Positions 1 through 13,274 of a stretch of DNA of 64,000 nucleotides are shown piece by piece. Origin of the DNA: Oscheius tipulae (Eukaryota > Nematoda > Chromadorea > Rhabditida > Rhabditidae); the NCBI GenBank assembly GCA_037178975.1, contig JASJZH010000001.1:2046001-2110000 (forward strand), read 5' to 3'. The number at the start of each line of letters is the position of its first letter. Position 1 is the stretch's first letter. The notes beneath the pieces were generated by a model, which saw nothing but the letters and a program-made list of their open reading frames with translations, searched no databases and was not told the origin of the DNA. Both the position numbers and the translations under genes were made by a program.

Positions 1-762
1 TCAAAGAGCGTCTTCTTCTTGTAGAACGCACAACACAGAACTCTGTAGGAAAGATAGGAAACATTGTCAATTCTCTTGCGACAAATCTCCTGGAAAGGAC
101 CATGGACACCGGGAGCGATGGCGTAAATGTCGTTTTGAGTCAAATTGAACAGATTTCTGCTCCTGAAAACTAAATATGACTTTGGCGTATCAAGGTAGAT
201 ATTACTTCTGGGCGAATTTTGAAACTTCCTTGTTCCGCTCGAGCAGCGTTTCATTACAAACTCCACGCCTTGCCAAATTGTTCAGTGTGTTCTGGAACTG
301 CTTCAAAAGACCAAACTTGTCTCATACTTTGTAAATATTTTGAGCTACAAGTTCGAAAGCGGCCTTGGCTCCCTGTTGTACAGTGTCTTCATTCAACACC
401 GGTGAATCTTTGAACTTCATCAAATAAAAAGACGCCTGGAGACTAATATTAGCGCCAGTAACGTGCAAAAACTACCTGTATTTTTCTGTAATAGTGTCTG
501 AAAATCATGTGTCCCCATGGAACGTAGTACACCAGGCCTCTTTCAGGGGTCCATTCATGCTGAAACCCAAAAGAAATTTATAAAAAAGGAATGCAGGACT
601 ACTAACGAAATGTACTAGTCTAAAATGATCGGTGGCTAGGGAAAAGGGGCTTTCATCTTTCGGCCATTCCTTGGGATTCCGCGGAAATCGCTGTCTGATT
701 TTCAGAACAGTCTTCATCAAGTGTTCGACGCCAGGCTGCACTTTACATATGAAATATCGCAT
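1..762 (-). CDS. 5' part of an unidentified spliced gene, cut by the window edge
   Basis: Reading leftwards from an ATG at 762-760, four or five short exons join in one frame. The first runs to about 610 and begins MRYFICKVQPGVEHLM. Later exons carry VYYVPWGHMIFRHYYRKI, then KFKDSPVLNEDTVQQGAKAAFELV, given here only as landmarks NEDTVQQGAKAAF and ELVAQNIYK. The last, at about 1-173, carries TQNDIYAIAPGVHGPF and is still open at position 1. A TTTCAG acceptor lies two bases upstream of the ATG, so the ATG is probably the true start behind a trans-spliced or intron-bearing leader. I do not recognise the family: the fragment is about 185 residues, basic and aromatic-rich, with no obvious membrane segment. 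The exon joins are inferred from GT/AG signals and frame only. Confidence 0.5.
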
Positions 763-1361
763 TTCTGAAAGGAATGAACTGATTTCCGTGAAAAAAATGG
801 CGAAAAACAGAAACCTGCGGATCGAAATAACTTAAGTCCACAATGTTTACAAGTTGGTGCGCAGCTGCCCGCCATTTTGTTTTCGTTCAAACTTTGTTTT
901 GTTTTACTCCCAAAAAAAAGCTTGTTTGAAGTGAAAAAAATGATCATGGAGTGGGGCATAGGTCCTATAGCGACCAGCTGGCGACGCTCTGAGAGCTTTT
1001 TGAAATTACCACCCTCCAAGCCTCACTTTTTCTCATTTCTCCCCCTTCAGTTAATTAAAAATCGTCTTTTAGGTCTAATACTAACAAAGAGCCGCCCGAA
1101 TGCGACAGGATAGCTCGGGATGGAGCTGTCGTACCATGGAAGACGGTCCCACACTCTGTTCATTCCAGGTTTGGGCGTCTTTTATCCATTTACTAGTAAA
1201 TTTTCATCGTTTAGGGCAGTGTTTACAACGCGACCGTCTCCAAAATAGTTCCCCCGTCTCCAAATACTCGTGCAGCACTGCCAGTTTTGTAAGTTCTCCC
1301 AATTTTCCAAGAAAAAGGTGATGAATTCAGACCGGTCAGTCCGATCAAGAACACTAGCGCC

Positions 1362-4109
1362 ATGGCAGCTTCTCGTCGGCGTTCTACTCGTGGAGAGAGC
1401 CTGGCCCAACATGTAGACGAGCACAGACCATCGGCTGAACGATCCACGATGAGAAAGACGCCTCCGAAGCAGCAGTACGAGTATTTTCGACGCCAGCTTC
1501 AGTTTGCCAACGATACGATGGTAGGTTTTCTCGTCAGTTTTTCTCACAATAGTTGGCAAGCGGAACCAAGACTGGGTTTGGCCGAAACGTGCTCCTTAAT
1601 CCACTTTTTCAATCACAAGTATCAGGAAAGAAAGGTAGCAGTGTATACATAATCTAGATAAAGGTGAGCTGATTCCGGAACCAGCATAGGAGGTTAGGAC
1701 TGTCCAAAATGAAATTCTATCACGCGAAAAATGAAGATCTTCGATTTAGAGGAGGGGGAAAACGAACCTGGGACCCGAGGATTACTAGCTGCGTCTTCTG
1801 CCATTGAGCCATTTATGGAACTGTAAAAATAGAGTGAAACAACTCAAAATTGAACTAACAACTCAGTTCCTATGGTTGTTTGATCCTAAAAGCGCCAAAA
1901 ATTTCAGACCACATCGGATGAGGAAGACGTGAAGGGAAAGGACACTTACGAGCAGATCGTCCGACTGCGGGAGATGCTCCTCATGAAGAAGCAATCACGC
2001 AAGAATAACAACGTTTCCTGCAACGGCACCTACCTGCCCCCTTCCAGGACATTTTACCCCTTCGACTCGTACGTTTTCTTCGTTTTTCAACCAATTTTAC
2101 CCAAATTGCCAGGGAGCACACGATAGAAAAGGCCCGTCACCGGTCGGAGACACCACCTACCCCGGCCAGACGACAAGATACGATCAAGGAGTTGCTGGAC
2201 ATCAATCTCAAGACCTACAAGGAAATCGGAGTCGGGAACGACACAATCGGTAGAATAGAGATCCCGAGACTCGTCGGGTCCTCTTCAGGACCTTCTATGC
2301 CTACAGGTGTGCTCATCTTCGGGCTTTAGACAGCAAAAAATCCAGAACTACGACGCTCCTTCTCCACAAAAACACTCCATTCGTTGTCGAGCGACCCGAG
2401 ACAGAGCTCCTCCTCAGTTTTGGTCAAAGATTCTGACGCCTCGACGCGTCAAGGAAGGCCAGAAGTCCGAAAACTCGTTCGGGGCATCTTCAACGATGTC
2501 TACGATGTGGACAAGCTGCCGCAGAAAGGAGCCAAGAAAGCACAGTGGGTTTTTTCTGATAAAACTTGAACATGCGATTCCTTATTGCTTTTTGTCTTTG
2601 CCAGTCTGTCATCCTCATATCTTGCCCCTGTCAATTTGGTTTGTCCGGTCAAAATGTTCAGTCGTTCAAATCAGTCTCTCAGTGACAAGCTTGCTACTCT
2701 CGATCTGTCTGTAAGAATGTTTTAACACCTTCAAAACCACTTTCAGAGTCTCATTTTCTTGTACTGTCTTTATCAATCGGTCATTCAATAAGTCTACTTC
2801 TTTTCCTATCATTCTAAGCGATACTGATTGTTAGCAAAAATCTTGTAAATCTCGTTTTTCCTATTCCAAAGATTCTTGGATTCTTTTTCTGGGTAGAAAC
2901 TACTATTTGCAAAGAAAACGTTATCAAATTGCTGTTGGCGTGATATTAAGTGACAGATGTCTTGACATTTTGTAAGAAGCGAGGATGCCCGATCCACAGG
3001 GATAGAAGGAAACTGCAACGATACGCAGAAATAGTCAAATTCTCTTATATATACAACTCAATTTCAGCCAGCGCCATCTGAGCAGCTCCAATTTTCAATC
3101 AGCAATGGGCCTTGACTCTCGGGCCAAGTCGCAGCAGCCTCGAGTCCCGGTTCGAGTAAATACGCGATCTCGGACCCAGAACTCTGCCTCGCCAGCCAAA
3201 CCGCCGCCCTTCTGTAGCAGTGTGAACAATGTAAGCCTTATTTGTAGTCAACTAATCGAAAATATAGAATGACTACTCGCAAGCGATCCGGGCCAATGAG
3301 CAGGAACTCATCAAGCTTGTCAATACCTACTTTCCACAGTGGCGAGCCTTTGTCCAGAATCTGCTGACAGATCGCAACGTGGAGCATGACGTCGCGATGC
3401 GCTTCTACGAGGAGATTGAGAGCCGCAGGAAGGCCAAGGAACTCGACATGGCTGTTCAGAGGTAAAATATTGTTTCTGAAGCGGATTTTATGTTAGAAAT
3501 GACTCGTTTTATTCACTAACATGTCCGTATTACAGTTTCGCGAATGTTAGTCCAAGTTAGTTCTTCTAATTGTGTAATGAGTTAGGCAAGCATTATACTC
3601 TAAGTGCTTCATACTTGCTTAGTAGAAACTTAAAACCCAAGCATTGGCTGACTTTCTAACTTATTCTTTGTAAAAACTTGAGGTTTACATGTCTAGAAGA
3701 ACTGTCCCAGCAGAGGAATTTCGATTATCCCATGTTGCGAAGAAGAAAAAGCAGATTAAGAAATGGCAGAAAGAACGTGGCAGAGTGAAGGTACTACAGT
3801 GAGAGGCTGACAGAAATGTTGGGAAGGGAAATTTATGTTTTAAGGGTTCCGATAAGAGTTTGGGGCAGGCGGAGATCAGTTTGACATGATCATTTGTGGA
3901 ATTCTGACAGAGTATTTAGCAAGTGACTGACAATATTTTCCCACCCCAAACCCTCCCCCAATTCCAGATCGGAAGACCAGCAAATCTATGAGTTCAACCA
4001 TCAGGACGAGAAGATTGCCAGTCGCCTGAGGGAGCAGCTCTGCCGAGGACATCCTTCCAGAATGAGACAGCTCCGCATCTTGTACCAGGTTCTCAAAGAT
4101 TCCTGCTAG
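1362..4109 (+). CDS. Unidentified basic 407-residue protein, seven exons
   Basis: Seven exons keep one frame: 1362-1520, 1908-2068, 2113-2306, 2334-2544, 3068-3230, 3268-3461 and 3968-4109, stop TAG. The exon lengths sum to 1224 bases, exactly 408 codons. The protein starts MAASRRRSTRGESLAQHVDE. It has a charged helical segment (TYEQIVRLREMLLMKKQ), a Ser/Arg-rich middle, EVRKLVRGIFNDVYDVDKL, and a helical C-terminus (FPQWRAFVQNLLTDRNVEHD and EEIESRRKAKELDMAVQRSE). It has no signal peptide, membrane segment or zinc ligands. The composition suggests a cytoskeletal or nuclear scaffold protein, but that is a guess and I do not recognise a family. The exon structure is well supported by frame closure; function is unknown. 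Confidence 0.68.
1750..1817 (-). repeat. tRNA-like relic in an intron
   Basis: On the minus strand an A-box-like TGGCTCAATGGCAGAAGAC is followed about 30 nt later by a B-box-like GGTTCG. It lies inside intron 1 of the 407-aa gene. The T-arm after GGTTCG is degenerate, so it is unlikely to be a working tRNA. Confidence 0.5.
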
Positions 4110-5013
4110 ACTTGATTGACTGTAATTGTATACGTTTTTACTTATCCCCACCTCACATATCCGAAACGCCTCACTTTTGATCCTCAATTTCAGGACGTTT
4201 CCGAAACGCCATTGCGTCTCTTTATGTAGGATAAAGTATTTTCCCTCGGGAACCCAATTTTTTAGCGGGACAGGGAAAAGGACTGTCAGATCAAATTTGA
4301 AGGGGGGATTAGAGTCATTTAGTATCGGAAGAATCTGTCCAAGGATGAGTCAAGTGGATCTGACACGGGGAGAGGACGAGAAAGCGTTGAAATCATCACT
4401 GAAAATAATGTTTGAGAGCGACAGAGACAGATATTCAAGATAAAGGCGAGAGTTGACAAACAGAGACAGGCATGATTCAGAAAACGATTCGTGAACCATA
4501 GTAGGCACCATACCATACCTGGAAACGATGACTTCCTTTGGAGACGAACTGTCGAATCAACGGCAACCCTGACAAGAGAAGTGGTATCAGAGTTGACAGG
4601 ATCTGACATGTCTGCCCAAATCTTGTCACGTGTCAGTAGTTCAATTCTTGCGCATGTGCTGTCGTCTTTGTTGGAGCCGAGGTCGGGTGTTTTCTACTTT
4701 CTCTTTTATCTGACAGAGACGATCCATCTTCTTCTGCCTCTGTCCCTATCACTGTCTCTCTAGAAGAACCCCATTTTTCACTCAACACCCTAAACTTGCA
4801 TTGAACTCATTCAAGTCTAATTGGGTTCTCTCACTGGCCCCGTCCTTACACACATATCTGTTGACGCTGAGCTGTCTCCCTGAGGCATGTGATTAGACGA
4901 AGGAGAGCTGCCTGATTGCTAGCAGTTGCCTGGGAAACGCTGGCCGCCTGAGATTATCATTGTCTCCTTGTGTCACTACTCTCGACCCGCATAACATGGG
5001 ACTCAACGGAAAG
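4110..5013. other. Intergenic region upstream of alpha-tubulin
   Basis: I see no gene here. It should contain the alpha-tubulin promoter. It is rich in GACAG-type short motifs and has no clear TATA box that I would defend. Confidence 0.4.
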
Positions 5014-7723
<2,710 letters not shown>

Positions 7724-8228
7724 ACAATCATGGATACTCTGTCAATTTTTGTTGTAATAAAATGTGTCGTGTCAAGAGTCAACTCTATCCAGTAGACTAC
7801 CAGTTTTCGGTACTCACTCTGTCTCTGTCAGCCCATGTACTGTCGACCTATCCAGCCAGCCTTCGCTGTTTTATTTTTTGATAGTCAAACGGTTCCATCC
7901 TCCTGTCCAATCTTTTATCCTATATCGGGCAGTTCTGCCTGTTTCTCTGTGTAACAGTAAGTTTAATGGAAAATGTGTGTTAAGCACCGAAAAATGCAGA
8001 AAGACAAGAAAATCCAAAAATTTCTGAATTTCTGAACAAAATTCGAATTCTAAAAAGCGTTCCTGTGAGCACCCCATATATCCGCAATGTCACCGTCCCT
8101 TTAAAGTATCAATTTTCTCTCCAATCGGGAGAGAAAATTAACACAAACAGGGCTTTGTTCCCGTAAAACTGGCAAGAAAAAGAAGCAAAGATTTGTTAAA
8201 ACCTATTTCCGAAAAAGCAAAAACTGAT
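7724..8228. other. Alpha-tubulin 3' flank and 3' flank of the second tRNA-Leu
   Basis: The polyadenylation signal is at 7756-7761. From about 8110 the sequence is the inverted, 85-90% similar copy of the tRNA-Leu 3' flank at 5671-5796. I see no gene. Confidence 0.6.
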
Positions 8229-8311
8229 GCAATCCGCAGGATTCGAACCTGCGCCCTCCGAAGAGGACTGCGACCTGAACGCAGCGCCTTGGACCACTCG
8301 GCCAGAATTGC
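8229..8311 (-). tRNA. tRNA-Leu (anticodon CAG), second copy
   Basis: Read on the minus strand, this matches the copy at 5588-5670 throughout, apart from a T-to-C change in the D loop region (GTGGTCC instead of GTGGTCT). Acceptor, anticodon (CAG), long variable arm and T arm are all intact. Flanks on both sides match the first copy, so a unit of about 240 bp was duplicated in inverted orientation. Confidence 0.92.
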
Positions 8312-8540
8312 TTGCTTCGTTGGAGAAAGGGTGCTGATGTAGTGTTCGCTTCAGACAGGCCAGGTTCGCTTGCCTTTCGTCAGTAATATTATGCTGTGCC
8401 TCACTTTTTGGCTAGTGGGAACGTAGGTCGTGAATATCGTCATAAAATTCTTTGACAAGTCTCATCACGTCCATTGCAGCCCGAAGATACGCAAAATAAG
8501 CCAAACCAGAAGAAACTCCTTCAATATTTTTTTTTTTAGA

Positions 8541-8936
8541 TATAGTGTGTTCACAAAAAACAACCAAACGACCAGGAATCGCGGGCTTTTTTTTGGCGCG
8601 GATTCAAAGGGCTGAAAATTAGCTTCAAGTATTTTGTTCATCAAACACTTTTATTTTTTTCCGTATTTTTCGTTAAACAACAGGTAACATTCCTTGGAAT
8701 GAATTCTTCTTCAACATAAGAAAAATGAATGGCAGTCGATGAGTAGTAGTCAAGTGGAAGAGTCTCAGAAGTGGCGGATGTAGTACTTGTACCACCCTGA
8801 AAGTATTCAGTGAAAAGGTTAGAACAGAACATACCCCTAGGTGATAGAGGGAAACTGCATGAAGGGCATACGAGTATTTCGTTTCGCTCATTGAAATCCC
8901 TGAGACACTGGGTGCAGAAGAAATGTTGGCAATTTT
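8541..8936 (-). pseudogene. Inverted truncated copy of the RING gene (left arm)
   Basis: Its reverse complement matches 9425-9820 over 396 nt with about two visible mismatches. It carries the RING-gene sequence from the NCQHFF codons to 220 nt past the stop, but no start exon and no first zinc ligands. It could not encode the protein alone. Confidence 0.85.
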
Positions 8937-9136
8937 GAACTGTGGTACTGTCTCTTATCTCTTATCAACAAAGTGTTACTGTCTCTTATCAGTTTAGGTA
9001 TGGGGCTACTACGCTGTCCCAGAATTCGCTGTCAATAACCTCTAACATCTCATCCCTCTCAAAAGCCGTTTCTTCGAAACTTCACCGTTTTGCTCTTTCT
9101 CGATCAAAACAGTTCAAACTTTCCGTTGTCCCAGAA

Positions 9137-9596
9137 ATGGCTGATCTTGGCAGAAACAATGAGGAGGATGCTGTTGTTCCTGAAGACATTCTTCTCTCTT
9201 TTCTGGTAAAGTTTTCCTTTGTGGGTGCTTTTCTCCATCGTCTTCGTCACTTGTCTCGCCTTTTTTCGGTTTAACAGGAACAATGAGACGGACCGTGATG
9301 TAGAGCTTGTGCCACGTTCACCGGTTGACTACCCTCATTGTGTGAGTTTAAAGATTGGGAGAAAACAGATGCATTCAGATTTGCCAGGGTACTATTGGCA
9401 GACTTATCCAGTGCCCATCCCCAAAAAATTGCCAACATTTCTTCTGCACCCAGTGTCTCAGGGATTTCAATGAGCGAAACGAAATACTCGTATGCCCTTC
9501 ATGCAGTTTCCCTCTATCACCTAGGGGTATGTTCTGTTCTAACCTTTTCACTGAATACTTTCAGGGTGGTACAAGTACTACATCCGCCACTTCTGA
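9137..9596 (+). CDS. Small RING-type zinc-finger protein
   Basis: Four exons (9137-9210, 9278-9341, 9379-9526, 9565-9596) close in frame to 105 residues. The introns are 67, 37 and 38 nt. The start is MADLGRNNEEDAVVPEDIL. The zinc region reads HCICQGTIG, then NCQHFFCTQC (C-x-H-x2-C-x2-C) and CPSC, and the protein ends WYKYYIRHF. The first cysteine pair is C-x-C rather than C-x2-C, which is unusual or may mean that one splice site is misplaced. By family knowledge, RING proteins are usually E3 ubiquitin ligases; no other domain is present. Its last two exons are duplicated in inverted orientation at 8541-8936. It could be a decaying copy of a gene elsewhere. Confidence 0.62.
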
Positions 9597-10058
9597 GACT
9601 CTTCCACTTGACTACTACTCATCGACTGCCATTCATTTTTCTTATGTTGAAGAAGAATTCATTTCAAGGAATGTTACCTGTTGTTTAACGAAAAATACGG
9701 AAAAAAATATAAGTGTTTGATGAACAAAATACTTGAAGCTAATTTTCAGCCCTTTGAATCCGCGCCAAAAAAAAGCCCGCGATTCCTGGTCGTTTGGTTG
9801 TTTTTTGTGAACACACTATACCTGTTCAAACACTGGCAACAACTCTTCAAAATCTTTGTCAGCCCACACTTGTTCTGTCAGTTAATTTCCGACCCCTGTC
9901 TGAATAAAAGCTGAAATTACCAGTTCATATATAAATAAAAAGTACAGTATAAACGGATACTTGGGAAGATGGGGAAAAATATATGCTTTTGGGGGAAATA
10001 AAGAGATAAGGAAGGGGGATTAGAAAACCGGTAGCAAAATGGGGCATCCATTGAGAAA

Positions 10059-11497
10059 TTAGTCCATGCGAGCCTTGATTGTGCTGACGTTGACCTTGTC
10101 CTTCGTGATCGTGTAGATGACGGCTCCCCATCCCGAGGCGGCATCTCGTTCCAGAGCCGAGAGCATCGACTGCGCTGTGGCCTCGAACAGCTCGTCCGGC
10201 TTCATATTCTCTTTCCAGAAAGCTAAAAATCAGTTTGAATGCAAAAAAAGCAAAACTACTTTCACAGACGCCGAGAAGATACTCCTGTCCGGTGCCGACG
10301 GCGACAAAGTCGCGCGGGCTCGCAATGCAGCCGATCGTGTCCATGCCGCAGATGTAGGGCTTGTTGGTGAGGGGGTCAAGTCCGGCCACCAGGGGCTCCG
10401 TGATATAGCTGCCGAATCGGTGCTGATAGCAGAGATTCGAGATCATCGTGGCTAGGACCTGCAAGACTCGGTATAAAAAAAAAATAAAGAACAATTCTTG
10501 TAAACCTATCAACTTTTCTTTTTTCCCACGTCGTTATTTCTCTCAAAGAACGTTTTCCAAATGTTTGTGACCCACGGGGATCGAACCCGGGTCGCCTGGT
10601 TCGAACAAGGGCCCCTTACCAATACATGAACTGTGCGCTTAGACTTTAAAGAGGCTGTAACTTTGCTGAGGACCGCAAACGACAGAGGGTAGATTTGACT
10701 AAAAGTTGAAGATTTACGCGCTATTGAGTGTAGGAAATAGCTCCTACCAGCCGTCTCCGACGGCTTCGCCACCTTTTTGCATTCAGTTTGCATTGACGGC
10801 TGCGCCGCTTCGTAGTAACAAAAGTTTCAGTGGTTCCATTGGAACAAAAGCAATGCTATAAAGCGCACCCAAAGTTAACTTGCCGTCCAATTTAGGCAAA
10901 ACTTTCTGAACAACACTCCTGGGCAACATAAATGGCTCGCTTCTGTTTCATGGCCTCGAACAAACAATAAGAGTTCGCTACAGATACCATCGCGCTTTAG
11001 ATAGTAGAAATGAGCAAGCAGCAGGGATTCCTGCGATAATTGACCGTTTTTCTTTCCCAATGATCTCTCAACCTTCCAAGGTCAGGTAGGTTGGTTCCTA
11101 ATCCGCCCAAATCCACAACTCGAGGCGCTTATTGAGTATTCCCGCGGTTTTGAGTACAAATTCTTATGAGGAAAAAGTGAGTGAACCTAAAACGAACCGT
11201 AGGGCTGATCTTTCTGTTCTCCCTGAGCTCGTAGAGCGTCTTTCTGAAGGTGATCTTGTCGAGGACGGTTTTGGCATCGCTGTTGAATCCGGCCAGCCCG
11301 ACGTAGACCTTCTCGCCAATCTTGTGAACCTTCTTCTGATCCACAGCGACGGTCGTCATCTGTTCTCCCAGTCGCAGATCGGAGGCAATGCAGATACATC
11401 TTAATTTTTTTTAGATAAAAAACATAAAATAGCCTGCTTACTCGTCGCCGGCCATGGCCACGACAGTTCCGCCGTTCATCGTCATAATGTTCGACAT
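10059..11497 (-). CDS. PSMB3: Proteasome subunit beta type-3
   Basis: This is a non-catalytic beta subunit of the 20S proteasome core. Four exons (11497-11442, 11399-11198, 10458-10260, 10222-10059) close to 206 residues, against about 205 in animals. It starts MSNIMTMNGGTVVAMAGDE. As is normal for beta-3, there is no threonine-1 propeptide cleavage site. Conserved stretches include VYVGLAGFNSDAKTV, YITEPLVAGLDP, IGCIASPRDFVAVGTG and ASGWGAVIYTI. It ends IKARMD, as in other beta-3 proteins. A TTTTCAG acceptor lies nine bases before the ATG. Intron 2 (739 nt) contains a tRNA-like relic; the other introns are 42 and 37 nt. Confidence 0.96.
10566..10645 (-). repeat. tRNA-like relic in PSMB3 intron 2
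   Basis: On the minus strand a D-arm-like TGTATTGGTAAGGGGC is followed by an anticodon-like loop TTCGAAC and a good T arm (GGGTTCGATCCCC). The 3' strand GGGTCAC has no matching 5' GTGACCC, so the acceptor stem does not form and the tRNA is probably dead. Confidence 0.55.
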
Positions 11498-12315
11498 GAT
11501 TGCCTTCTGAAAATTGCAGTAAATTATTTTTTTCTATGGAAAGAAGAAAGGGCACACAAATAAGAAAATAAGGACAGAAAAAGGAGCAAAAGTGAGGATT
11601 TGAAGTTCAAATTGTCATCAAGAGACGGGGCGCAGCGAAATGTAATGGTCCTAGAGAATCGCTCTAGGACCTATGTCAATCGTGCTTGTTTCTATGAGCA
11701 AGCAACAAATGCTTTTTTTTTTTTGGAAATCAGTTGTTTTGCTTTCAGCGAAATTTTAAAAAGATCGATTTTGATAACTTCAGTCTCCCAAACGTCAGTC
11801 CTTTCGTAATTCTCACGCATTCATATTCTTTTTGTTATCCGCACCCATGCGAGCTTTGGCAGAACAAGTTTAAGCAGTGAAACGGTTTAAACTGAGCAAA
11901 AATAGTGATGCTTTTTAGCATAATGGTTTTGTGCGTTTTTGTGAACAAAACTGACGACAAAATAGTATTTAGACCGCCAACTTATTATTTCAACCATTTT
12001 CTATTCATCCTTGCAATCATTTACCAGTGTCTGAAACAATTTAGCAACAAAGAAACAACCTATGAGAGCAGAAAGTCCAACAAAAGCTGTATGAAAAGTA
12101 TTTCCTCAGACCACATACACATTCCTAGGGATCCGTAAGGTAAGACATACCAAAGCTTGTATGAGCTGGCTACTTTCATAGATTCCCTACAAACTCCTTT
12201 TTGTTCATAGATCTCTTCCAGTGTATACATACAATTGCTTCCTCACCCCCCTATTTGTCAGCATTTTCTCTGGTCATCACGTGTTCCTCATGCCTACAAG
12301 TCCCGCATTTCAGGC
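11498..12315. other. Divergent intergenic region
   Basis: This lies between divergently transcribed PSMB3 and the 101-aa gene. I recognise no coding sequence; it is AT-rich. The right end is a T-rich stretch ending in CATTTCAG at 12313, which acts as an acceptor two bases before the next ATG. Confidence 0.4.
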
Positions 12316-12700
12316 ATGTCCTTCATGCAGAACATGCAGTGCCGTGTTCCGGGCAGTTTCACGGAGCTGGAGGGAAAAAAAGTGGTGAGTTTAGATGCTA
12401 AAACCAGAAACAACTCTAGTTTAGTCCGAAACACCGCGTCTACCACCAGCATTCACTGTCCCAGTCGACGAGGACGAGAAAAACATCCCGCCGGAGAAGG
12501 TACCTTATTTCATGAGGGTTCTGCACAAAAATGTCATGCTGAATGTAAGTGATTTGCTCATTACTCAATTAGAAATCTTTTAGACAGGAGAAATCCTGAT
12601 CCCGGAGGTCTTGGGCACACGAATGAAGCGAAAAAGGGATAGCAGTGAAGGAGGGAATGGTGACGAGCCGCAGCCGACTTCCAGTAAGAGATCTACGTAA
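12316..12700 (+). CDS. Unidentified 101-residue protein
   Basis: Three exons (12316-12384, 12425-12544, 12584-12700) with 40- and 39-nt introns close to exactly 102 codons. It starts MSFMQNMQCRVPGSFTELEG. The middle is acidic (VPVDEDEKNIPPEKVPYFMR) and leads to LHKNVMLNTGEILIPEVLG, then a basic, Ser-rich tail with a possible nuclear localisation signal (TRMKRKRD). I do not recognise the family. A TTTCAG acceptor two bases before the ATG supports the start. No AATAAA is visible near the stop. Confidence 0.6.
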
Positions 12701-13274
12701 AACGTGCTACTTTTTTTTCACTTTAATACCGTGTCATATGCTTTTTCTTCTCTTCTAAAGTGAAAACGGAGTTTGCAGCATTTGAAGCCAATAAATTGCC
12801 TACTTACTAGTATTTTTGGCAGTTTTCAAAGTTTTTTAACATTCGCAAATGGATAGAGGAAGAAAGAATGTTTAGAGGGTCATTTTAGCATAGGAGAGAA
12901 GAGGAAAACTTTGTCAGTCATGTGTTATTGGTAGCAAATACCCGTATTTTGAATGTAATTCATTTCGAGTAATGTTTAGCGTCAGAAATCTGCAAAATAC
13001 ACACGAAAAATGAAGTATAATGAGCGAGAAAGTGAAAATCAAAACTAGAAGAGATTTCATACACAAAATTTCGCGAGTTTTTTTTTTAAATACAAGCTTT
13101 TGCGCGGGAACCAAATACCCTTTCTCTTCAAAAGCTCTCATTTCTTCCACAAAACTGCTTATTTTACAGCCTTTTCGACATTGCGGCGATGCTACTTTTC
13201 TGCCGTAAATATAAGCAGCATAAAAGTTTATCAACTAAAATAACAATGAAAAATCAACAAATCCGATACACATA
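12701..13274. other. Convergent intergenic region
   Basis: This AT-rich stretch lies between the 3' ends of the 101-aa gene and CTU2. I see no gene. Short open frames here lack splice and codon support. Confidence 0.45.

Larger units (their letters stand above)
8541..9820. repeat. Large near-perfect inverted repeat (396-nt arms, 488-nt spacer)
   Basis: Arms 8541-8936 and 9425-9820 are reverse complements of equal length with about two mismatches, including an identical eight-base A/T run. The spacer holds exons 1-2 of the RING gene and the start of exon 3. A transcript across it would fold into a long hairpin. Confidence 0.9.

Noticed and set aside
8673-8891. 72-codon minus-strand open frame as an independent gene
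   Set aside because: It is an out-of-frame reading of the truncated inverted copy of the RING gene.
10566-10645. Functional tRNA-Ser in PSMB3 intron
   Set aside because: The T arm is good but the two acceptor strands do not pair.
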